Positions 1 to 11,966 of a DNA stretch of 64,000 nucleotides are shown here, piece after piece. The translations under genes were made by a program, and so were the position numbers. The stretch is from assembly GCA_004297305.1 (NCBI GenBank), contig SCTR01000006.1, positions 194,129-258,128 on the forward strand. The letters run 5' to 3'. The DNA comes from Actinomycetota bacterium (GTDB lineage: Bacteria; Actinomycetota; Actinomycetes; S36-B12; FW305-bin1). The notes below the pieces were generated by a model that did no database searches, was not told where the DNA came from, and was given only the letters and a program-made list of their open reading frames with translations. Each line of letters begins with the position of its first letter. Positions within the stretch are counted from its first letter, which is position 1.

Positions 1-1120
1 CGCCGTAGTCGGCGACGAGGTTCGAGCCCCGGCGCGAGATCAGGAATCCGCCGATGAGGAACAACGCGGCGGTGGAGAAGCCGTGGTTGACCATGTACAG
101 CGTCGAACCGCTCTGCCCCTGTGTGGTGAACACGAAGATGCCGAGCGTGATGAAGCCGAAGTGCGAGATCGAGGTGTAGGCGATGAGCCGCTTGATGTCG
201 CTCTGCCCGATGGCCACCAAGGCGCCGTAGATGATGCCCACCAGGCACATCGCGATGATCACCGGCGCGTAGAAGTCCGACGCCGCGGGGAAGATCGGCA
301 GGCAGTACCGCAGCATGCCGAAGGTGCCGACCTTGTCCAGCACGCCCACCAGCAGGACCGCGGAGCCCGGAGTCGATGCGGCGGCGGCGTCGGGCAGCCA
401 GGTGTGGAACGGCCACAACGGCGCCTTCACCGCGAAGGCGAAGAAGAAGCCGAGGAATAGCAGCTTCTGGGTGTTCGGGTCCATGGACAGGTTCGTCAGG
501 GCGACGAAGTCGAACGTGCCGGTCCCCAGTTCCTGCCCGGAGACCACGTACAGGCCGATCAGCGAGGCGAGCATGAGCAGGCCGCCGAGCAGGCTGTAGA
601 GCAGGAACTTCACCGCGGCGTACGACCGCTGGGCCCCGCCGTACCGCCCGATCAGGAAGTACATCGGGATCAGCATGGCTTCGAAGAACACGTAGAACAG
701 GAAGACGTCGGTCGAGGCGAAGACCCCGATCATCATCGTCTCGAGGACCAGCAGCAGCGCGAAATAGCCCTTGACGCTGCCGGATCCGGCGGAGTGCTCG
801 ACGTCGTGCCAGCCCGCCAGGATCACCACCGGGACGAGCACGGCTGCCAACGCGATGAGCACCAAGGCGATGCCGTCGACGCCGAGGGAGTACGAGATCC
901 CGAACGCCGGAATCCAGTTGTGCTGCTCGACGAGCTGGAACGGTTCGGTCGACGAGCCGTCGAAGGCCAGCGCGGCACCGACGGTGAGCGCGAGCACGAC
1001 CAGCGAGACGGCGAACGCCAGTTGCTTGGCCAGCGCGTCGCGGCCCTTCGGCAGGGCGGCGACGGCCACGGCACCGACCAGCGGCACCGCTCCCATCACG
1101 GTGAGCCACGGGAAGCTCAT
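1..1120 (-). CDS. nuoM: NADH-quinone oxidoreductase subunit M (3' part missing at window edge)
   Basis: One of the three antiporter-like membrane subunits of complex I; it carries a proton channel in the membrane arm. I read the frame by hand from an ATG at 1118-1120 to the left edge, without a stop, giving about 373 residues of a protein normally near 500. It starts [13 protein letters not shown] and includes the segments [32 protein letters not shown] and [16 protein letters not shown], which are typical of NuoM and carry the conserved Glu and Lys residues of the channel. The ATG overlaps the nuoL stop (ATGA), so the two are translationally coupled. nuoN should follow outside the window. 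Confidence 0.97.
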   Translation of the reverse strand, partial: MSFPWLTVMGAVPLVGAVAVAALPKGRDALAKQLAFAVSLVVLALTVGAALAFDGSSTEPFQLVEQHNWIPAFGISYSLGVDGIALVLIALAAVLVPVVILAGWHDVEHSAGSGSVKGYFALLLVLETMMIGVFASTDVFLFYVFFEAMLIPMYFLIGRYGGAQRSYAAVKFLLYSLLGGLLMLASLIGLYVVSGQELGTGTFDFVALTNLSMDPNTQKLLFLGFFFAFAVKAPLWPFHTWLPDAAAASTPGSAVLLVGVLDKVGTFGMLRYCLPIFPAASDFYAPVIIAMCLVGIIYGALVAIGQSDIKRLIAYTSISHFGFITLGIFVFTTQGQSGSTLYMVNHGFSTAALFLIGGFLISRRGSNLVADYG

Positions 1121-3054
1121 GAGATCCTCACGATCGCGAGCGCGAGCAGCAGCACCAGCGCGCCGCCGACCATCGACAGGGCGTACGAGCGGGCGAAACC
1201 GGTCTGGACCCGCCGCAGCCGTCCCGAGCTACCGCCGATCACCGCCGCGAAACCGTTGACCGCCCCGTCGATCACGCGGTTGTCGAACCACACCAGGAAC
1301 CGGGTGAGGTACTGCCCGGGCCGCATGAACAGCGACTCGTTGACCGCGTCGCCGTAGAGGTCCTGGCGGGCCGCGACGGTCACCGGGGACACCGCGATCG
1401 GCGCGGTGACCGGCACGGCCTGCGCGGCGTACTGCCGCCACGCCAACGCGGCACCGGCGAGCACCAGCAGCAGCGTCAACGGGATCGTCAGCCAGGTCGG
1501 CGGGCCGCCGGTCGCTTCCTGGTAGCCGGTGACCGGCTCCAGCCAGGTCTCGATGTTGGCGACGAACAGCAGGAACATGCCGCCGAACACCGAACCGAAC
1601 GCCAGCACGATCATCGGCGACGTCATCACCGACGGCGACTCGTGCGGGTGGACGCCGTCGTCCCAGCGCGCCTTGCCGAAGAAGGTCATCGCCATGATGC
1701 GGGTCATGTAGTAGCCGGTCACGCCGGCAGCCAGCATCGCGCAGAGCCCGACGAACCAATTCTGCGAGAACGCGACGTGGATGATCTCGTCCTTCGACCA
1801 GAAGCCGGCGAACGGCGGGATGCCGATGATCGCCAGATACCCCAGCCCGAAGGTGGCGAAGGTGAGGATCATCATCGCGCGCAGCGCGCCGTACCGCCGC
1901 ATGTTCACGTTGTCGTTCATGCCGTGCATGACCGAACCGGCACCGAGGAACAGGCCGGCCTTGAACATGCCGTGGGTCAGCAGATGGAAGATGGCGAAGA
2001 CGTAGCCGACCGGGCCGAGGCCGGCGGCCAGCACCATGTAGCCGATCTGGCTCATCGTCGAACCGGCCAGCGCCTTCTTGATGTCGTCCTTCGCGCAACC
2101 GATGACCGCACCCATGATCATGGTGATCGTGCCGACCGCCACCACGGTGGTCCGGGCGCCCTGGCTCAGGTCGAACAGTGCCGAACTGCGGACGATCAGG
2201 TACACCCCGGCGGTGACCATCGTCGCGGCGTGGATCAGCGCCGACACCGGAGTCGGGCCTTCCATCGCGTCCAGCAGCCACGACTGCAACGGGAACTGCG
2301 CCGACTTGCCGCACGCGGCCAGCAGCAGGGCCAGGCCGATGAGGGTGACCGTGGTCCCGTCGGCCTCTCCGGCCGCGGCGAAGACCCCCGGGAACGTGAC
2401 GGACCCGAACGTCACGAACATGAGCATGATCGCGATCGACAGCCCGAGGTCGCCGACCCGGTTCACCACGAACGCCTTCTTCGCCGCCGTCGCCGCGCTC
2501 GGCTTGTACTGCCAGAAGCCGATCAGCAGGTACGACGCCAGCCCGACGCCCTCCCACCCGACGTACAGCAGCAGGTAGTTGCCGGCCAGGACCAGCAGCA
2601 GCATCGCGGCGACGAAGAGGTTGAGGTACGCGAAGAACTTCCGCCGATCGGGATCGTGGCTCATGTATCCCACGGCGTACAGGTGGATGAGCGACCCGAC
2701 ACCGGTGATGAGCAGGACGAAGACGATCGACAACTGGTCCAGCTGCAGGGAGACCGGCGCGGTGAAGCTGCCGGCGAACACCCAGTCGAACAGGTGCTGG
2801 TCGATCGTGCGGTCCTCCGCGCCGCGCCCCATCAGCCCCGCCAGCAGGACCAGGCCGAGGACGAACGAGACAGCCACAGTGGCGATCGCCAGGTAGTGGC
2901 CCCAGCGGTTGGTCCGGCGCCCCCCCAGCAGCAACACGGTGGCGCCGAGCAGCGGCAGCCCGATCAGCACCCAGGTCAACGAGAAGACGCCCGAAGCAGC
3001 GCTGGCGGCCTCGGCCGTCTCGGTGAGGACGGCGGCGCCGGTGGCCGTGATCAA
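1117..3054 (-). CDS. nuoL: NADH-quinone oxidoreductase subunit L
   Basis: The largest antiporter-like subunit of complex I, at the distal end of the membrane arm, with a long lateral helix. It has 645 residues, normal for the family. The N-terminal part has the NuoL signature ([18 protein letters not shown]), then [20 protein letters not shown] and [18 protein letters not shown], the conserved channel core. The polypeptide is almost wholly hydrophobic, and its C-terminal third holds the lateral-helix region. It lies 33 bp after nuoK and overlaps nuoM by four bases. The long open frames on the opposite strand here are artefacts of high GC. Confidence 0.98.
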   Translation of the reverse strand: MITATGAAVLTETAEAASAASGVFSLTWVLIGLPLLGATVLLLGGRRTNRWGHYLAIATVAVSFVLGLVLLAGLMGRGAEDRTIDQHLFDWVFAGSFTAPVSLQLDQLSIVFVLLITGVGSLIHLYAVGYMSHDPDRRKFFAYLNLFVAAMLLLVLAGNYLLLYVGWEGVGLASYLLIGFWQYKPSAATAAKKAFVVNRVGDLGLSIAIMLMFVTFGSVTFPGVFAAAGEADGTTVTLIGLALLLAACGKSAQFPLQSWLLDAMEGPTPVSALIHAATMVTAGVYLIVRSSALFDLSQGARTTVVAVGTITMIMGAVIGCAKDDIKKALAGSTMSQIGYMVLAAGLGPVGYVFAIFHLLTHGMFKAGLFLGAGSVMHGMNDNVNMRRYGALRAMMILTFATFGLGYLAIIGIPPFAGFWSKDEIIHVAFSQNWFVGLCAMLAAGVTGYYMTRIMAMTFFGKARWDDGVHPHESPSVMTSPMIVLAFGSVFGGMFLLFVANIETWLEPVTGYQEATGGPPTWLTIPLTLLLVLAGAALAWRQYAAQAVPVTAPIAVSPVTVAARQDLYGDAVNESLFMRPGQYLTRFLVWFDNRVIDGAVNGFAAVIGGSSGRLRRVQTGFARSYALSMVGGALVLLLALAIVRIS

Positions 3055-3087
3055 TGGTCCTCCGTCGGATTCGCAGTCATGGCTGCG

Positions 3088-3387
3088 TCAGTACTTCAGC
3101 AGGTTGGGCTCGTCGACCGAGGCCGACCGGCGGGTACGGAAGATCGTCATGATGATGGCGAGGCCCACCACGACTTCGGCGGCCGCCACGACCATGACGA
3201 AGAACGCGATCACCTGGCCCTGCAGGTTGCCCTGGGTACGGGCGAACGCCACGAAGGCGAGGTTCGCGGCGTTGAGCATGAGCTCGACGCACATGAACAC
3301 GACGATGGCGTTGCGCCGGACCAGCACTCCGATGGCGCCGATGGTGAACAGGATCGCGGACAGCACGATGTAGTTGGCGGGGTTCAT
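3088..3387 (-). CDS. nuoK: NADH-quinone oxidoreductase subunit K
   Basis: A small membrane subunit of complex I with three transmembrane helices, 99 residues, the usual length. It begins [20 protein letters not shown]. The middle helix contains [13 protein letters not shown], with the conserved Glu that is part of the proton path, and the third carries [16 protein letters not shown] with a second conserved Glu. Its ATG overlaps the nuoJ stop (ATGA), and 33 bp separate it from nuoL. Confidence 0.98.
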   Translation of the reverse strand: MNPANYIVLSAILFTIGAIGVLVRRNAIVVFMCVELMLNAANLAFVAFARTQGNLQGQVIAFFVMVVAAAEVVVGLAIIMTIFRTRRSASVDEPNLLKY

Positions 3388-4220
3388 GAGCGCTCCGTCT
3401 CCCCGGGTCCGGCCGGATCGGGCGCAGCGACAACGGGTTCACCGGCAGCCAGTTGCTCGGTCTCCCGTACGGCGTCGGCGTCGACGGCACGCAGGTCGCC
3501 GCGGGCCCGCAACGGGACCGGCACCGACAGCGGCGAGGTCGTGCGGTCCGGCAGCAGTGCCGGGGTGTCCACCGCGTTGTGCCGCGCGTACACCCCGGGG
3601 TTGGGCAGCGCGCCCGGGTGCTCGCCGGAGCGGAACCGGGCCTCGGCCAGCTGGCGCTGGGTCTTCTTCGGCGCCCAGCGCTCGCGGTGCGCCAGCACCA
3701 CGGCGCCGAGCGCTGCGGTGATCAGCAGCGCGGAGGTGAGTTCGAACGCGAACAGATAGTCGGTGAACAGCAACCGGGCGATGCCCTGGACGTTGCCGCC
3801 GTCGGCCGCGTTCGCCTCCTCCAGCCCGACCGACGTCATCCCCGTCAGCGCGCTACCGATCCCGGCCACCACGAGGATCCCGAGGCCGAGCCCCGCCACG
3901 ATGGCGGCCAGGCGCTGACCGCGGATCGTCTCGACCAGCGAATCCGAGGTGTCCACGCCGACGATCATGAGAACGAACAGGAACAGCATCATGACGGCGC
4001 CGGTGTAGACGATGATCTGGACCAGGCCGAGGAACGGCGCCTCGTTGGCCACGTACAGGATCGCCAGGTTGATCATGGTGAGGGCGACGAACAGCGCGGA
4101 GTGCACCGTTTTGCGCGACAGGACCAGTCCCAGCGCGCCGGTCACCGCCAGGATGGCGCACACCCAGAAGGTGGCGGTCTCGCCGGTGTTGCCTGAGGTC
4201 GCAGCGGCCAGGAGGTTCAC
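3384..4220 (-). CDS. nuoJ: NADH-quinone oxidoreductase subunit J
   Basis: A membrane-arm subunit of complex I, 278 residues. The first ~165 residues hold five hydrophobic helices with the conserved stretch [20 protein letters not shown], which contains the flexible helix next to the quinone chamber. The last ~100 residues form a hydrophilic tail ([20 protein letters not shown]). Such a tail is common in actinobacterial NuoJ and absent from the shorter enterobacterial protein. It overlaps nuoI upstream and nuoK downstream by four bases each. Confidence 0.97.
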   Translation of the reverse strand: MNLLAAATSGNTGETATFWVCAILAVTGALGLVLSRKTVHSALFVALTMINLAILYVANEAPFLGLVQIIVYTGAVMMLFLFVLMIVGVDTSDSLVETIRGQRLAAIVAGLGLGILVVAGIGSALTGMTSVGLEEANAADGGNVQGIARLLFTDYLFAFELTSALLITAALGAVVLAHRERWAPKKTQRQLAEARFRSGEHPGALPNPGVYARHNAVDTPALLPDRTTSPLSVPVPLRARGDLRAVDADAVRETEQLAAGEPVVAAPDPAGPGETERS

Positions 4221-4810
4221 CGGCCGGCCTCGGTGGCCGTCACGGTGTCGGCCTGCTCGGCGACTGCCGCTGCCTCGGCGACCTGCGCGGGCGTCGCGGC
4301 GGTGACCTTGCCCTGGTAGTAGTCCGTCTCCGACGTCCCGGCCACCATCGCGTGCGGCGGGGCGACCATGCCCGGCAGCAGCGGGGCCAGCAGATCGCCC
4401 TTCTCGTAGATGAGTTTGGCGCGGCTGTCGTCGGCGAGTTCGTACTCATTGCTCATCGTCAGCGCCCGGGTGGGGCACGCCTCGATGCACAGCCCGCACA
4501 GGATGCAGCGCAGGTAATTGATCTGGTAGACGCGGCCGTACCGCTCGCCGGGCGAGAACCGGCCGCCGTCGGTGTTGTCGGCGCCTTCGACGTAGATCGC
4601 GTCAGCCGGACACGCCCAGGCGCACAGCTCGCAGCCGACGCACTTCTCCAGCCCGTCCGGGTGACGGTTCAGTTGGTGGCGACCGTGGAACCGGGGCTTG
4701 GGCGGGAACACGTCCCGCTCCTCGGGGTACTGCTCGGTCACGACCTTCTTGAACATCGTCCGGAACGTCACGCCGAAGCCCCGGACCATCGGGGGCAGCA
4801 GGTCAGCCAC
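4217..4810 (-). CDS. nuoI: NADH-quinone oxidoreductase subunit I (two 4Fe-4S ferredoxin)
   Basis: The ferredoxin-like subunit of the complex I peripheral arm, carrying clusters N6a and N6b that pass electrons to NuoB. It has 197 residues. Two CxxCxxCxxxCP motifs are visible: C57, C60, C63, C67 and C102, C105, C108, C112. The C-terminal ~45 residues are an Ala/Thr-rich tail seen in actinobacteria. Its start lies eight bases inside the 3' end of nuoH and its stop overlaps nuoJ, so translation is coupled. Confidence 0.98.
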   Translation of the reverse strand: MADLLPPMVRGFGVTFRTMFKKVVTEQYPEERDVFPPKPRFHGRHQLNRHPDGLEKCVGCELCAWACPADAIYVEGADNTDGGRFSPGERYGRVYQINYLRCILCGLCIEACPTRALTMSNEYELADDSRAKLIYEKGDLLAPLLPGMVAPPHAMVAGTSETDYYQGKVTAATPAQVAEAAAVAEQADTVTATEAGR

Positions 4811-6116
4811 CGTGCTCCTCCTCGTCGTGGTCGGTCCCCGCCGGCGCCGCCGCCACCGTCACCGGCGGCCGGGCACGCCGGCTCACCGGGACCTGCTGGC
4901 CGGGCATCGGCGGGACAGGGTAGCCGCCTGCCATGGGATCGAACGGGGCGCGGGCCGCCAGCTCCGCCTGACGTGCCGCACGTTCGCTACGGCGATCCAG
5001 CAGCAGCGAGACGGCGTACAGCACGACCACGACCGCGATCAGCGCGATGGCCGCCAGGATGACGAACTGCCGGGTGTCCCATTCGTATTCGTTGCGCAGC
5101 GCGCGGGCCGTGGCGATGAGCAGCACCCACACGATCGCGGCGGGGATGAGCAGCTTCCAGCCGAACTGCATGAACTGGTCGTAGCGCAGCCGCGGCAACG
5201 TGCCGCGCAACCAGATGAAGCCGAAGATGAACAGCAACACCTTGACGAGGAACCACAACAACGGCCACCAGCCGGTGTTGAAGCCCTCGTACAGCGACAG
5301 CGGCCACGGCGCCCGCCAGCCGCCGAGGAACAGCGTCGTGGCCAGCGCGGAGACGGTGACCATGTTGATGTACTCGGCAAGGAAGAACAGCGCGAACTTC
5401 AGCGACGAGTACTCGGTGTGGAAGCCCCCGACCAGTTCCCCTTCGGCCTCCGGAAGGTCGAAGGGCGCCCGGTTGGTCTCCCCCACCATCGACGTGACGT
5501 AGATCAGGAACGACGGCAACAGGATCACCGCGTACCAGGTCGGCTGCTGGGCGGCAACGATCTCCGAGGTCGACATCGAGTTCGCGTAAAGGAATACCGC
5601 GACGAACGACAGGCCCATCGCGATCTCGTACGAGATCATCTGCGCGCTGGACCGCAGCCCGCCGAGCAGCGGGTACGTCGAACCGGATGCCCACCCGGAC
5701 AACACGATGCCGTAGATCCCGATCGAGGCGACCGCGAGCACGTACAGCACCGACTGGGGGAAGTCGGTCAGTTGCAACGGCGTGACCGTGCCGAAGATCG
5801 ACACCTCGGGGCCGAGCGGGATCACCGCGAAGGCAAGGAACGCCGTGGTCGCCGAGATGACCGGTGCGAGCCAGTAGACCGCCAGGTGCGCCGTGCGCGG
5901 GACGATCTCTTCCTTTAGGGCGAGTTTGATCCCGTCCATGAGGGATTGCAGCAACCCGAACGGGCCCACCCGGTTCGGGCCGATCCGGTGCTGCATCCGG
6001 GCCACGACCTTGCGTTCCCACCAGATGGTGAACAGCGTCAGCAGCACCAGCAGGACGAAGATCCCCAGAACCTTGAGGATGACCAACCACCACGGGTCGA
6101 TCCCGAAAAGGCTCAC
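4803..6116 (-). CDS. nuoH: NADH-quinone oxidoreductase subunit H
   Basis: The membrane subunit that, with NuoB and NuoD, forms the quinone-binding chamber of complex I. I place the start at a GTG at 6114-6116, which overlaps the nuoG stop (GTGA) and gives [15 protein letters not shown]. An in-frame start further upstream would add 31 residues that merely translate nuoG backwards. The 437 residues include the NuoH signatures [33 protein letters not shown] and [20 protein letters not shown], with the acidic quinone loop. A ~60-residue Pro/Ala-rich cytoplasmic tail follows the last helix, as in other actinobacteria. Confidence 0.97.
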   Translation of the reverse strand: MSLFGIDPWWLVILKVLGIFVLLVLLTLFTIWWERKVVARMQHRIGPNRVGPFGLLQSLMDGIKLALKEEIVPRTAHLAVYWLAPVISATTAFLAFAVIPLGPEVSIFGTVTPLQLTDFPQSVLYVLAVASIGIYGIVLSGWASGSTYPLLGGLRSSAQMISYEIAMGLSFVAVFLYANSMSTSEIVAAQQPTWYAVILLPSFLIYVTSMVGETNRAPFDLPEAEGELVGGFHTEYSSLKFALFFLAEYINMVTVSALATTLFLGGWRAPWPLSLYEGFNTGWWPLLWFLVKVLLFIFGFIWLRGTLPRLRYDQFMQFGWKLLIPAAIVWVLLIATARALRNEYEWDTRQFVILAAIALIAVVVVLYAVSLLLDRRSERAARQAELAARAPFDPMAGGYPVPPMPGQQVPVSRRARPPVTVAAAPAGTDHDEEEHGG

Positions 6117-8590
6117 GCCTGTCCCCTCCGCCCGAGCCGGACCACGCTGCCGTGGCCGGCGGCCAAGGTCGCCCGCACGGTCGAGGAGGGCGAGTTCTCC
6201 GGCAGCCACACCACCCGGTCAGGCATCTCGGTCACCACCAGGGGTACCTCGATGTCGCCGGTATCGGTGGCGACGACGACGGTGTCGCCGTCGGCCACAC
6301 CGACCTCGGCCGCCGTCGCTGCGGACAACCGGGCGACCGCAGGTCGCCGGGTCGCCGCCAGGAACGGCTCGTCGTCCTGCAACCGGCCCAGGTCCAGCAG
6401 CTGCGCCCAGGTCGACAGAACCGCCTGTCCGGCAACCGGTTGCGGCGACGGGACCGGTACGGCGGCCGGCTCCGGCGCCCGAGGACCGCTCCAGGCGCCG
6501 AGTGCATCGACCTCGGTACGAAGCGACCCGAGGTCGCCTCGTCCCATCGGGCGGTCCATGGCCTCGGCGAGCATCGCGAGCACCCGGGCATCGGTGAAGG
6601 CAGCGGAGTCGCGCATCACCTTGCCGAAGGGCCGGACCCGGCCCTCGTGGTTGACGAACGTGCCGGCCTTCTCGGTCACGACAGCCACCGGCAGCACGAC
6701 GTCCGCCCGGTCGGTGACCGCGGTGTTGCGGGTTTCCAGGCTGACCAGGAACGGCGCCGCGTCCAGCGCCGCGAGCAGCGCCGCCGGGTCCGGGTCGTCC
6801 GCCGGTTCGAGACCGGCGACCAGCAGCGCCTGCACCGCGGCCGGCAGCGGCTTGCCGTCCTCGTCGAGATCGGTAGCGAGGGCCGCGGCCACGATCGCGG
6901 TGGCGTCGCGACCCGGCGTGGTGGGCAGTTCGTCGGCCTGCACACCCCACGCGGCCGCCACCTCGGTCCGGCCGCGCTCGTCGGTCAGCGGGCGGCCGCC
7001 GGGCAGCAGACCCGGCAGCAGCCCGGCATCCACCGCGCCGCGTTCGCCGGCACGCCGGGGGATCCACGACCACGCCGCACCGGTCGCCCGGGTCAGCGCG
7101 ACCAGCGCGGTGAGCGCGCCGGGCGCCTCCGCCAACCGCGGGCCGGCCAGGATCACCGCGCCCGGCTCCCGCAGTGCCGTGGCCAACGCGGCCACGGCGC
7201 CGTCGGGCGTCCCGTGCTCGCCGGCGAGGGCGGTCAGCACCGTCGCCTCCTGCCCGGGGACGGTCGGCAACAGGGTGCCGGCCGCCTTGTGCAGGCCGCG
7301 AGAGGCGTACGGCGCTATCGAGAACACCCGCTGGCTGCGGTCACGGGCAGCCCGCCGTAGCCGCAGGAAGACCGACGGCGATTCGTCCTCCGGGTCGAGC
7401 CCGACCAGCAGCACGGTGGCCGCCGCGGAGATGTCCGAGAACGTGACACCGAGGCCACGACCGGCGACCTGCCCGGCCAGGAAGTCGGCCTCCTCGGCCG
7501 ACCGCGCCCGAGACCGGAAGTCCACGTCGTCGGTGCCGAGCACGGCACGGGCGAACCTGCTGTAGGCGTAGGAGTCCTCGAGCGTGAGCCGCCCGCCGGT
7601 CAGCACGCCGACCCGGCGACCGGCCGCCGCCAAACCGCGAGCGGCGGCATCGATCGCCTCGGGCCACGACGCGACCCGCAACTCGCCGTCCTCACGGATC
7701 ATCGGCCGGGTGATCCGGTCGTCATCGAGGTAGGCGAACGCGAACCGGCCCTTGTCGCAGTTCCACTCCTCGTTGACCTCCGGGGTGTCCCAGGCGAGGC
7801 GGCGCAGGACCGAACCACGCCGTTCGTCGGTCCGCAGGCCGCAACCGCCGGCGCAGTGCTCGCACACCGTCGGGGTGGACACCAGGTCGAACGGCCGGGA
7901 ACGGAAGCGGTACCGCGCACTGGTGAGCGCGCCGACCGGGCAGATCTGCACGGTGTTGCCCGAGAAGTACGAGTTGAACGGCGTATCCGGGGAGATGCCG
8001 ACCTGCTGCCGGGCGCCGCGCTCCAGCAACTCGATGAACGGATCGCCGGCGATCTGCTCGGCGAATCGGGTGCACCGGGCGCAGGACACGCAGCGCTCGC
8101 GGTCGAGCAGCACCTGGGCGCTGATGTTGATGGGCTTGGGGAAGGTCCGCTTGGCACCGTCGAACCGGCTCTGCGCGCGGCCGTTGCTCATCGCCTGGTT
8201 CTGCAGCGGGCACTCGCCGCCCTTGTCGCAGATCGGACAGTCCAGCGGGTGGTTGATGAGCAGGAACTCCATGACGCCGCGTTGCGCGGCGTCGGCCACC
8301 TCGGAACTGACCTGCGTCTTGACCTGCATCCCGTCGGACACCGTGATCGCGCACGCCGGCTGCGGTTTGGGCTGCCCGACGATCTCCACCAGGCACATCC
8401 GGCACGCCGCGACCGGGTCCAGCAACGGGTGGTCGCAGAAGCGCGGCACCTGGACGCCGACCAGTTCGGCGGCGCGGATGACGAGCGTGCCCTTGGGGAC
8501 GCTCAGGGCGACACCGTCGACCGACACCGTCACCAGGTCGGCCGGCGGTTCGGCGGGTACGCCCGCGGGGGCGTTGGTCGTGACGGTCAT
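6113..8590 (-). CDS. nuoG: NADH-quinone oxidoreductase subunit G
   Basis: The iron-sulfur and molybdopterin-fold subunit of the complex I peripheral arm, 825 residues. The start is the ATG at 8588-8590 ([20 protein letters not shown]), overlapping the nuoF stop (ATGA). A longer in-frame opening upstream is only antisense noise over nuoF. The N-terminal 2Fe-2S domain shows [19 protein letters not shown], followed by the His/Cys cluster segment [19 protein letters not shown] and the ferredoxin-like [13 protein letters not shown]. The molybdopterin-oxidoreductase-like domain ([18 protein letters not shown] onward) fills the rest and has no catalytic metal role in complex I. Confidence 0.97.
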   Translation of the reverse strand: MTVTTNAPAGVPAEPPADLVTVSVDGVALSVPKGTLVIRAAELVGVQVPRFCDHPLLDPVAACRMCLVEIVGQPKPQPACAITVSDGMQVKTQVSSEVADAAQRGVMEFLLINHPLDCPICDKGGECPLQNQAMSNGRAQSRFDGAKRTFPKPINISAQVLLDRERCVSCARCTRFAEQIAGDPFIELLERGARQQVGISPDTPFNSYFSGNTVQICPVGALTSARYRFRSRPFDLVSTPTVCEHCAGGCGLRTDERRGSVLRRLAWDTPEVNEEWNCDKGRFAFAYLDDDRITRPMIREDGELRVASWPEAIDAAARGLAAAGRRVGVLTGGRLTLEDSYAYSRFARAVLGTDDVDFRSRARSAEEADFLAGQVAGRGLGVTFSDISAAATVLLVGLDPEDESPSVFLRLRRAARDRSQRVFSIAPYASRGLHKAAGTLLPTVPGQEATVLTALAGEHGTPDGAVAALATALREPGAVILAGPRLAEAPGALTALVALTRATGAAWSWIPRRAGERGAVDAGLLPGLLPGGRPLTDERGRTEVAAAWGVQADELPTTPGRDATAIVAAALATDLDEDGKPLPAAVQALLVAGLEPADDPDPAALLAALDAAPFLVSLETRNTAVTDRADVVLPVAVVTEKAGTFVNHEGRVRPFGKVMRDSAAFTDARVLAMLAEAMDRPMGRGDLGSLRTEVDALGAWSGPRAPEPAAVPVPSPQPVAGQAVLSTWAQLLDLGRLQDDEPFLAATRRPAVARLSAATAAEVGVADGDTVVVATDTGDIEVPLVVTEMPDRVVWLPENSPSSTVRATLAAGHGSVVRLGRRGQA

Positions 8591-9891
8591 CGGCTCGCGG
8601 CTCCGGCGAAGACGGTGGCGGCAACGGGGTCGAACAGCTCGTCGGCTGCGGTGTGAGTTCCGGCCAGGAACTCGTCGCGGAAGAACTTCATGGCCGCCGG
8701 GTACGGCGTGGCCGCCGCATCGCCGAGGGCGCAGAACGACCGGCCGGCGATCTGGCCGCACAGCTCGGCGACGGTGTCGAGCTCGGCCTCGGTACCCCGG
8801 CCGTGCTCGAAACGTTCGAGCAGGTCGGTGATCCAGTACGTGCCTTCCCGGCACGGCGTGCACTTGCCACAGGATTCGTGCTTGTAGAACTCAAGCCAGC
8901 GGGTGACCGCCTTGACGACGCTCACCGTCTGGTCGAACACCATCGGGGTCGCGGTGCCCAGCATGGTCCCGGCGGCGGCCATGTCCTCGTACGTCATGGG
9001 CAGGTCGAGGTGTTCGGCGGTCAGCATCGGCACGCTGGAGCCGCCGGGCAGCCAGAACTTCACCTCGCCGCCATCGCGCATCCCGCCGGCGTGCTCGAGC
9101 AGTTCCCGCATCGTGATGCCCAGCGGCGCCTCGTAGATGCCCGGGTTCACCACGTGACCGGAGACCGCGAACAGTTTGAAGCCCGGCGACTTCTCCGTGC
9201 CGAAGGACCGGAACCAGTCCGCGCCGCCGCGCACGATGTACGGGATGTTGGCGATGGTCTCGACGTTGTTGATGACCGTCGGGCCGCCGTACAGGCCCGC
9301 GACGGCGGGGAACGGCGGCTTGAGCCGCGGCTGGCCGCGCCGGCCCTCCAGCGAGTCCAGCAGCGCGGTCTCCTCACCGCAGATGTACGCGCCGGCGCCG
9401 GCGTGCACGACGATGTCCAGGTCGAAGCCGCTGCCGAGGATGTCGTTGCCGACGAAACCCGCGGCCCGGGCCTCGGCGACCGCGGCACGTACCCGGCGGA
9501 TCGGGTGCGGCACCTCGCCGCGGATGTAGATGAACGCGTGGTTGGCCCGGATCGCGTACGACGCCAGGATCACGCCTTCCACCAGCGCGTGCGGGTTCGC
9601 GAGCATCAGCGGGATGTCCTTGCACGCCCCCGGCTCGGACTCGTCGGCGTTCACCACGAGGTAGTGGGGCCGGCCGTCGCCCTGCGGGACGAAACTCCAC
9701 TTCATGCCCGTGGGGAAGCCGGCGCCGCCGCGCCCGCGCAACCCGGTGTCCTTCACCAGGTTGATCAACGCGTCGGGGCCGCCGGCGAAGGCTGTCGCGA
9801 GCGCGTCGTAACCGCCGTGCCGGCGGTAGCCGGCCAGCGTCGCGGCGTCGGCGTCGTCCCAGTGCGCGGTCAGGACTGGAGTCAGCGGCAT
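8587..9891 (-). CDS. nuoF: NADH-quinone oxidoreductase subunit F (NADH and FMN binding)
   Basis: The subunit that oxidises NADH and holds FMN and cluster N3. The start is the ATG at 9889-9891 ([19 protein letters not shown]), one base after the nuoE stop, giving 434 residues, the normal length. The glycine-rich NADH/FMN site [13 protein letters not shown] is at about residues 53-65, and [12 protein letters not shown] follows. [19 protein letters not shown] is in the middle, and the 4Fe-4S cluster motif [12 protein letters not shown] is near residue 340, with the fourth Cys in GRSFCALGD. Confidence 0.98.
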   Translation of the reverse strand: MPLTPVLTAHWDDADAATLAGYRRHGGYDALATAFAGGPDALINLVKDTGLRGRGGAGFPTGMKWSFVPQGDGRPHYLVVNADESEPGACKDIPLMLANPHALVEGVILASYAIRANHAFIYIRGEVPHPIRRVRAAVAEARAAGFVGNDILGSGFDLDIVVHAGAGAYICGEETALLDSLEGRRGQPRLKPPFPAVAGLYGGPTVINNVETIANIPYIVRGGADWFRSFGTEKSPGFKLFAVSGHVVNPGIYEAPLGITMRELLEHAGGMRDGGEVKFWLPGGSSVPMLTAEHLDLPMTYEDMAAAGTMLGTATPMVFDQTVSVVKAVTRWLEFYKHESCGKCTPCREGTYWITDLLERFEHGRGTEAELDTVAELCGQIAGRSFCALGDAAATPYPAAMKFFRDEFLAGTHTAADELFDPVAATVFAGAASR

Positions 9892-9892
9892 C

Positions 9893-10585
9893 TCAGGAAC
9901 CTTCCGCCGACGTGGCCGGGGCTGCCGTACTGGACTGGCCCGGCATCGCCGGTGCGCTCTGGCCCAACGCTTTCGCGCGTCGCAGACCGGCAAGCATGAG
10001 GTCGTCGGCGGCACCGCCGGCCGCGGCCAGACCGTCGTCGTCGAACCCGGCCAGGGTGCGCTCGGTGGCGACGAAGTCCCGAATGGCCGGCCCGCGGGTC
10101 GACTGCACCTGCTCGCCGCGGGCGAGCCGGTCGACGACGTCGAGCGCGTCGCTGACGGTCACCCGGTCGACGAACTCCCAGTCCACCGTCATGACCGGAG
10201 CGTGGGTACACGCGGCCTGACATTCGATGTGCTCGAGGGTGAAGCTGCCGTCGGCGGTCGACTCGTCGTGCCCGATGCCGAGCCGGTCGGACAGCGCGCG
10301 GTAGACGTCGTCGCCGCCGAGCAGGCCGCACAAAGTATTCGTACACACCCCGATGTGGTGCGTGCCGACCGGACGCCGCTTGTACATCGTGTAGAAGGTC
10401 GCCACCGCAGCCACTTCCGCGGTGGTGAGCCCCATCACCTCGGCGCACAGCGCGATGCCGGCGGCGGACACGACGCCCTCGTCCGCCTGGACCAGATGCA
10501 GCAACGGCAGCAACGCCGAGCGGCTCTGCGGGTAGCGCGCCGCGATCGCCGCCGCCTGGGTCCGCGTCGTCTCGGTCAGCGCCAT
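9893..10585 (-). CDS. nuoE: NADH-quinone oxidoreductase subunit E (2Fe-2S)
   Basis: A thioredoxin-fold subunit carrying cluster N1a beside NuoF. It has 230 residues. The four cluster ligands are visible at C81, C86, C122 and C126 (GVCTNTLCG and IECQAACTHAP). The last ~75 residues form an Ala/Ser-rich extension beyond the enterobacterial length, as in other actinobacteria. It begins 22 bp after nuoD. Confidence 0.97.
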   Translation of the reverse strand: MALTETTRTQAAAIAARYPQSRSALLPLLHLVQADEGVVSAAGIALCAEVMGLTTAEVAAVATFYTMYKRRPVGTHHIGVCTNTLCGLLGGDDVYRALSDRLGIGHDESTADGSFTLEHIECQAACTHAPVMTVDWEFVDRVTVSDALDVVDRLARGEQVQSTRGPAIRDFVATERTLAGFDDDGLAAAGGAADDLMLAGLRRAKALGQSAPAMPGQSSTAAPATSAEGS

Positions 10586-10607
10586 ACCGCCACTCCCGTC
10601 CTGCTCG

Positions 10608-11966
10608 TCATCGGTCGACCCCGCCCATCACCGGGTCGATACTGGCGACCGCGGCGATCACGTCGGCGATCAGGCCGCCCTCGCACATCGCCGGGACCGC
10701 CTGCAGGTTGGTGAACGACGGGTCCCGGTAGTGCACGCGGTACGGCCGGGTCCCGCCGTCGCTGACCAGATGGACCCCGAGTTCCCCACGGGGCGCCTCC
10801 ACCGTGGAGTACACCTGGCCCGCCGGGACCCGGAAACCTTCGGTCACCAGCTTGAAATGGTGGATGAGGGCCTCCATCGAGGTCCCCATGATCTGGCGGA
10901 TGTGCTCCAGCGAGTTGCCCATCCCGTCGCCGCCGAGCGCCAGCTGCGCCGGCCACGCGATCTTCTTGTCTCCCACCATGACCGGCCCGGGCTCGAGCCG
11001 GTCCAGCGCCTGCTCGACGATGCGCAGCGACTGCCGCAGCTCGGCGAGCCGGATCAGGAACCGGCCGTAGGCGTCGCAGCTGGTCTCGGTCGGGACCTCG
11101 AAATCGAACGTCTCGTAGCCGCAGTACGGCGTGAGCTTGCGCAGGTCGTGCGCCAGCCCGGTGGCTCGCAGCACGGGCCCGGTCACGCCCAGCGCCATGC
11201 AGCCGGTGAGGTCGAGGTAGCCGACGTCCTTGGTCCGGGCCAGCCAGATGCTGTTGCCCACCAGCAGGTCCGAGGTATCGAAGAAGCGCTTGTGCAGCAG
11301 CGCGACCGCGTCGCGGATCTTCTCGACCGCGCCCTCGGGGAGGTCCTGCGCGAGGCCACCGGGCCGGATGAACGCGTGGTTCATCCGCAGTCCGGTCACC
11401 AGCTCGAAGATGTCCAGCACGGTCTCCCGCTCACGGAAACCGAAGATCATCGCGGTGAGCGCGCCGAGTTCCATGCCGCCGGTCGCCAGCGCCACCAGGT
11501 GCGACGAGATCCGGTTGAGCTCCATGAGGATGACGCGGATCAGCGTGGCGCGGGCGGGCACCTCGTCGGTGATGCCGAGCAGCTTCTCCACGCCCAGGCA
11601 GTACGCCGTCTCGTTGAACAGCGGCGCGAGGTAGTCCATCCGCGTCACGAACGTGACGCCCTGCGTCCAGGACCGGAACTCGAGGTTCTTCTCGATCCCG
11701 GTGTGCAGGTAGCCGATCCCGCACCGCGCTTCGGTGACGGTCTCGCCTTCGATCTCGAGGATGAGCCGCAGGACGCCGTGGGTCGAGGGGTGCTGCGGAC
11801 CCATGTTGACGACGATGCGTTCCTGCTCGCCCTCGGCCGCCGGCTCGATGGTGTCCCAGTCCTGGCCGGACACCGTGTAGACCCGGCCCTCGGTCGTGTC
11901 GTACGCCGAGGAATAGGCGTCCGCGGTATCGGCCGCCGACGAGTAGGTGACGTGATCGGTGGACAT
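10608..11966 (-). CDS. nuoD: NADH-quinone oxidoreductase subunit D
   Basis: The 49-kDa-type subunit of the Q module. It forms the quinone site with NuoB and descends from the large subunit of NiFe hydrogenases. It has 452 residues. After a ~45-residue Ser/Ala-rich leader come [20 protein letters not shown], with the quinone-contacting His, then [16 protein letters not shown] and [15 protein letters not shown], and the C-terminal end DPVMGGVDR that is nearly invariant in the family. Its ATG shares one base with the nuoC stop. Confidence 0.98.
   Translation of the reverse strand: MSTDHVTYSSAADTADAYSSAYDTTEGRVYTVSGQDWDTIEPAAEGEQERIVVNMGPQHPSTHGVLRLILEIEGETVTEARCGIGYLHTGIEKNLEFRSWTQGVTFVTRMDYLAPLFNETAYCLGVEKLLGITDEVPARATLIRVILMELNRISSHLVALATGGMELGALTAMIFGFRERETVLDIFELVTGLRMNHAFIRPGGLAQDLPEGAVEKIRDAVALLHKRFFDTSDLLVGNSIWLARTKDVGYLDLTGCMALGVTGPVLRATGLAHDLRKLTPYCGYETFDFEVPTETSCDAYGRFLIRLAELRQSLRIVEQALDRLEPGPVMVGDKKIAWPAQLALGGDGMGNSLEHIRQIMGTSMEALIHHFKLVTEGFRVPAGQVYSTVEAPRGELGVHLVSDGGTRPYRVHYRDPSFTNLQAVPAMCEGGLIADVIAAVASIDPVMGGVDR

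Noticed and set aside
1642-3759. A 705-residue open frame on the plus strand over nuoL-nuoJ
   Set aside because: Arg/His/Gln/Glu-rich with no domain, and antisense to certain complex I genes. It is the usual artefact of very high third-position GC.
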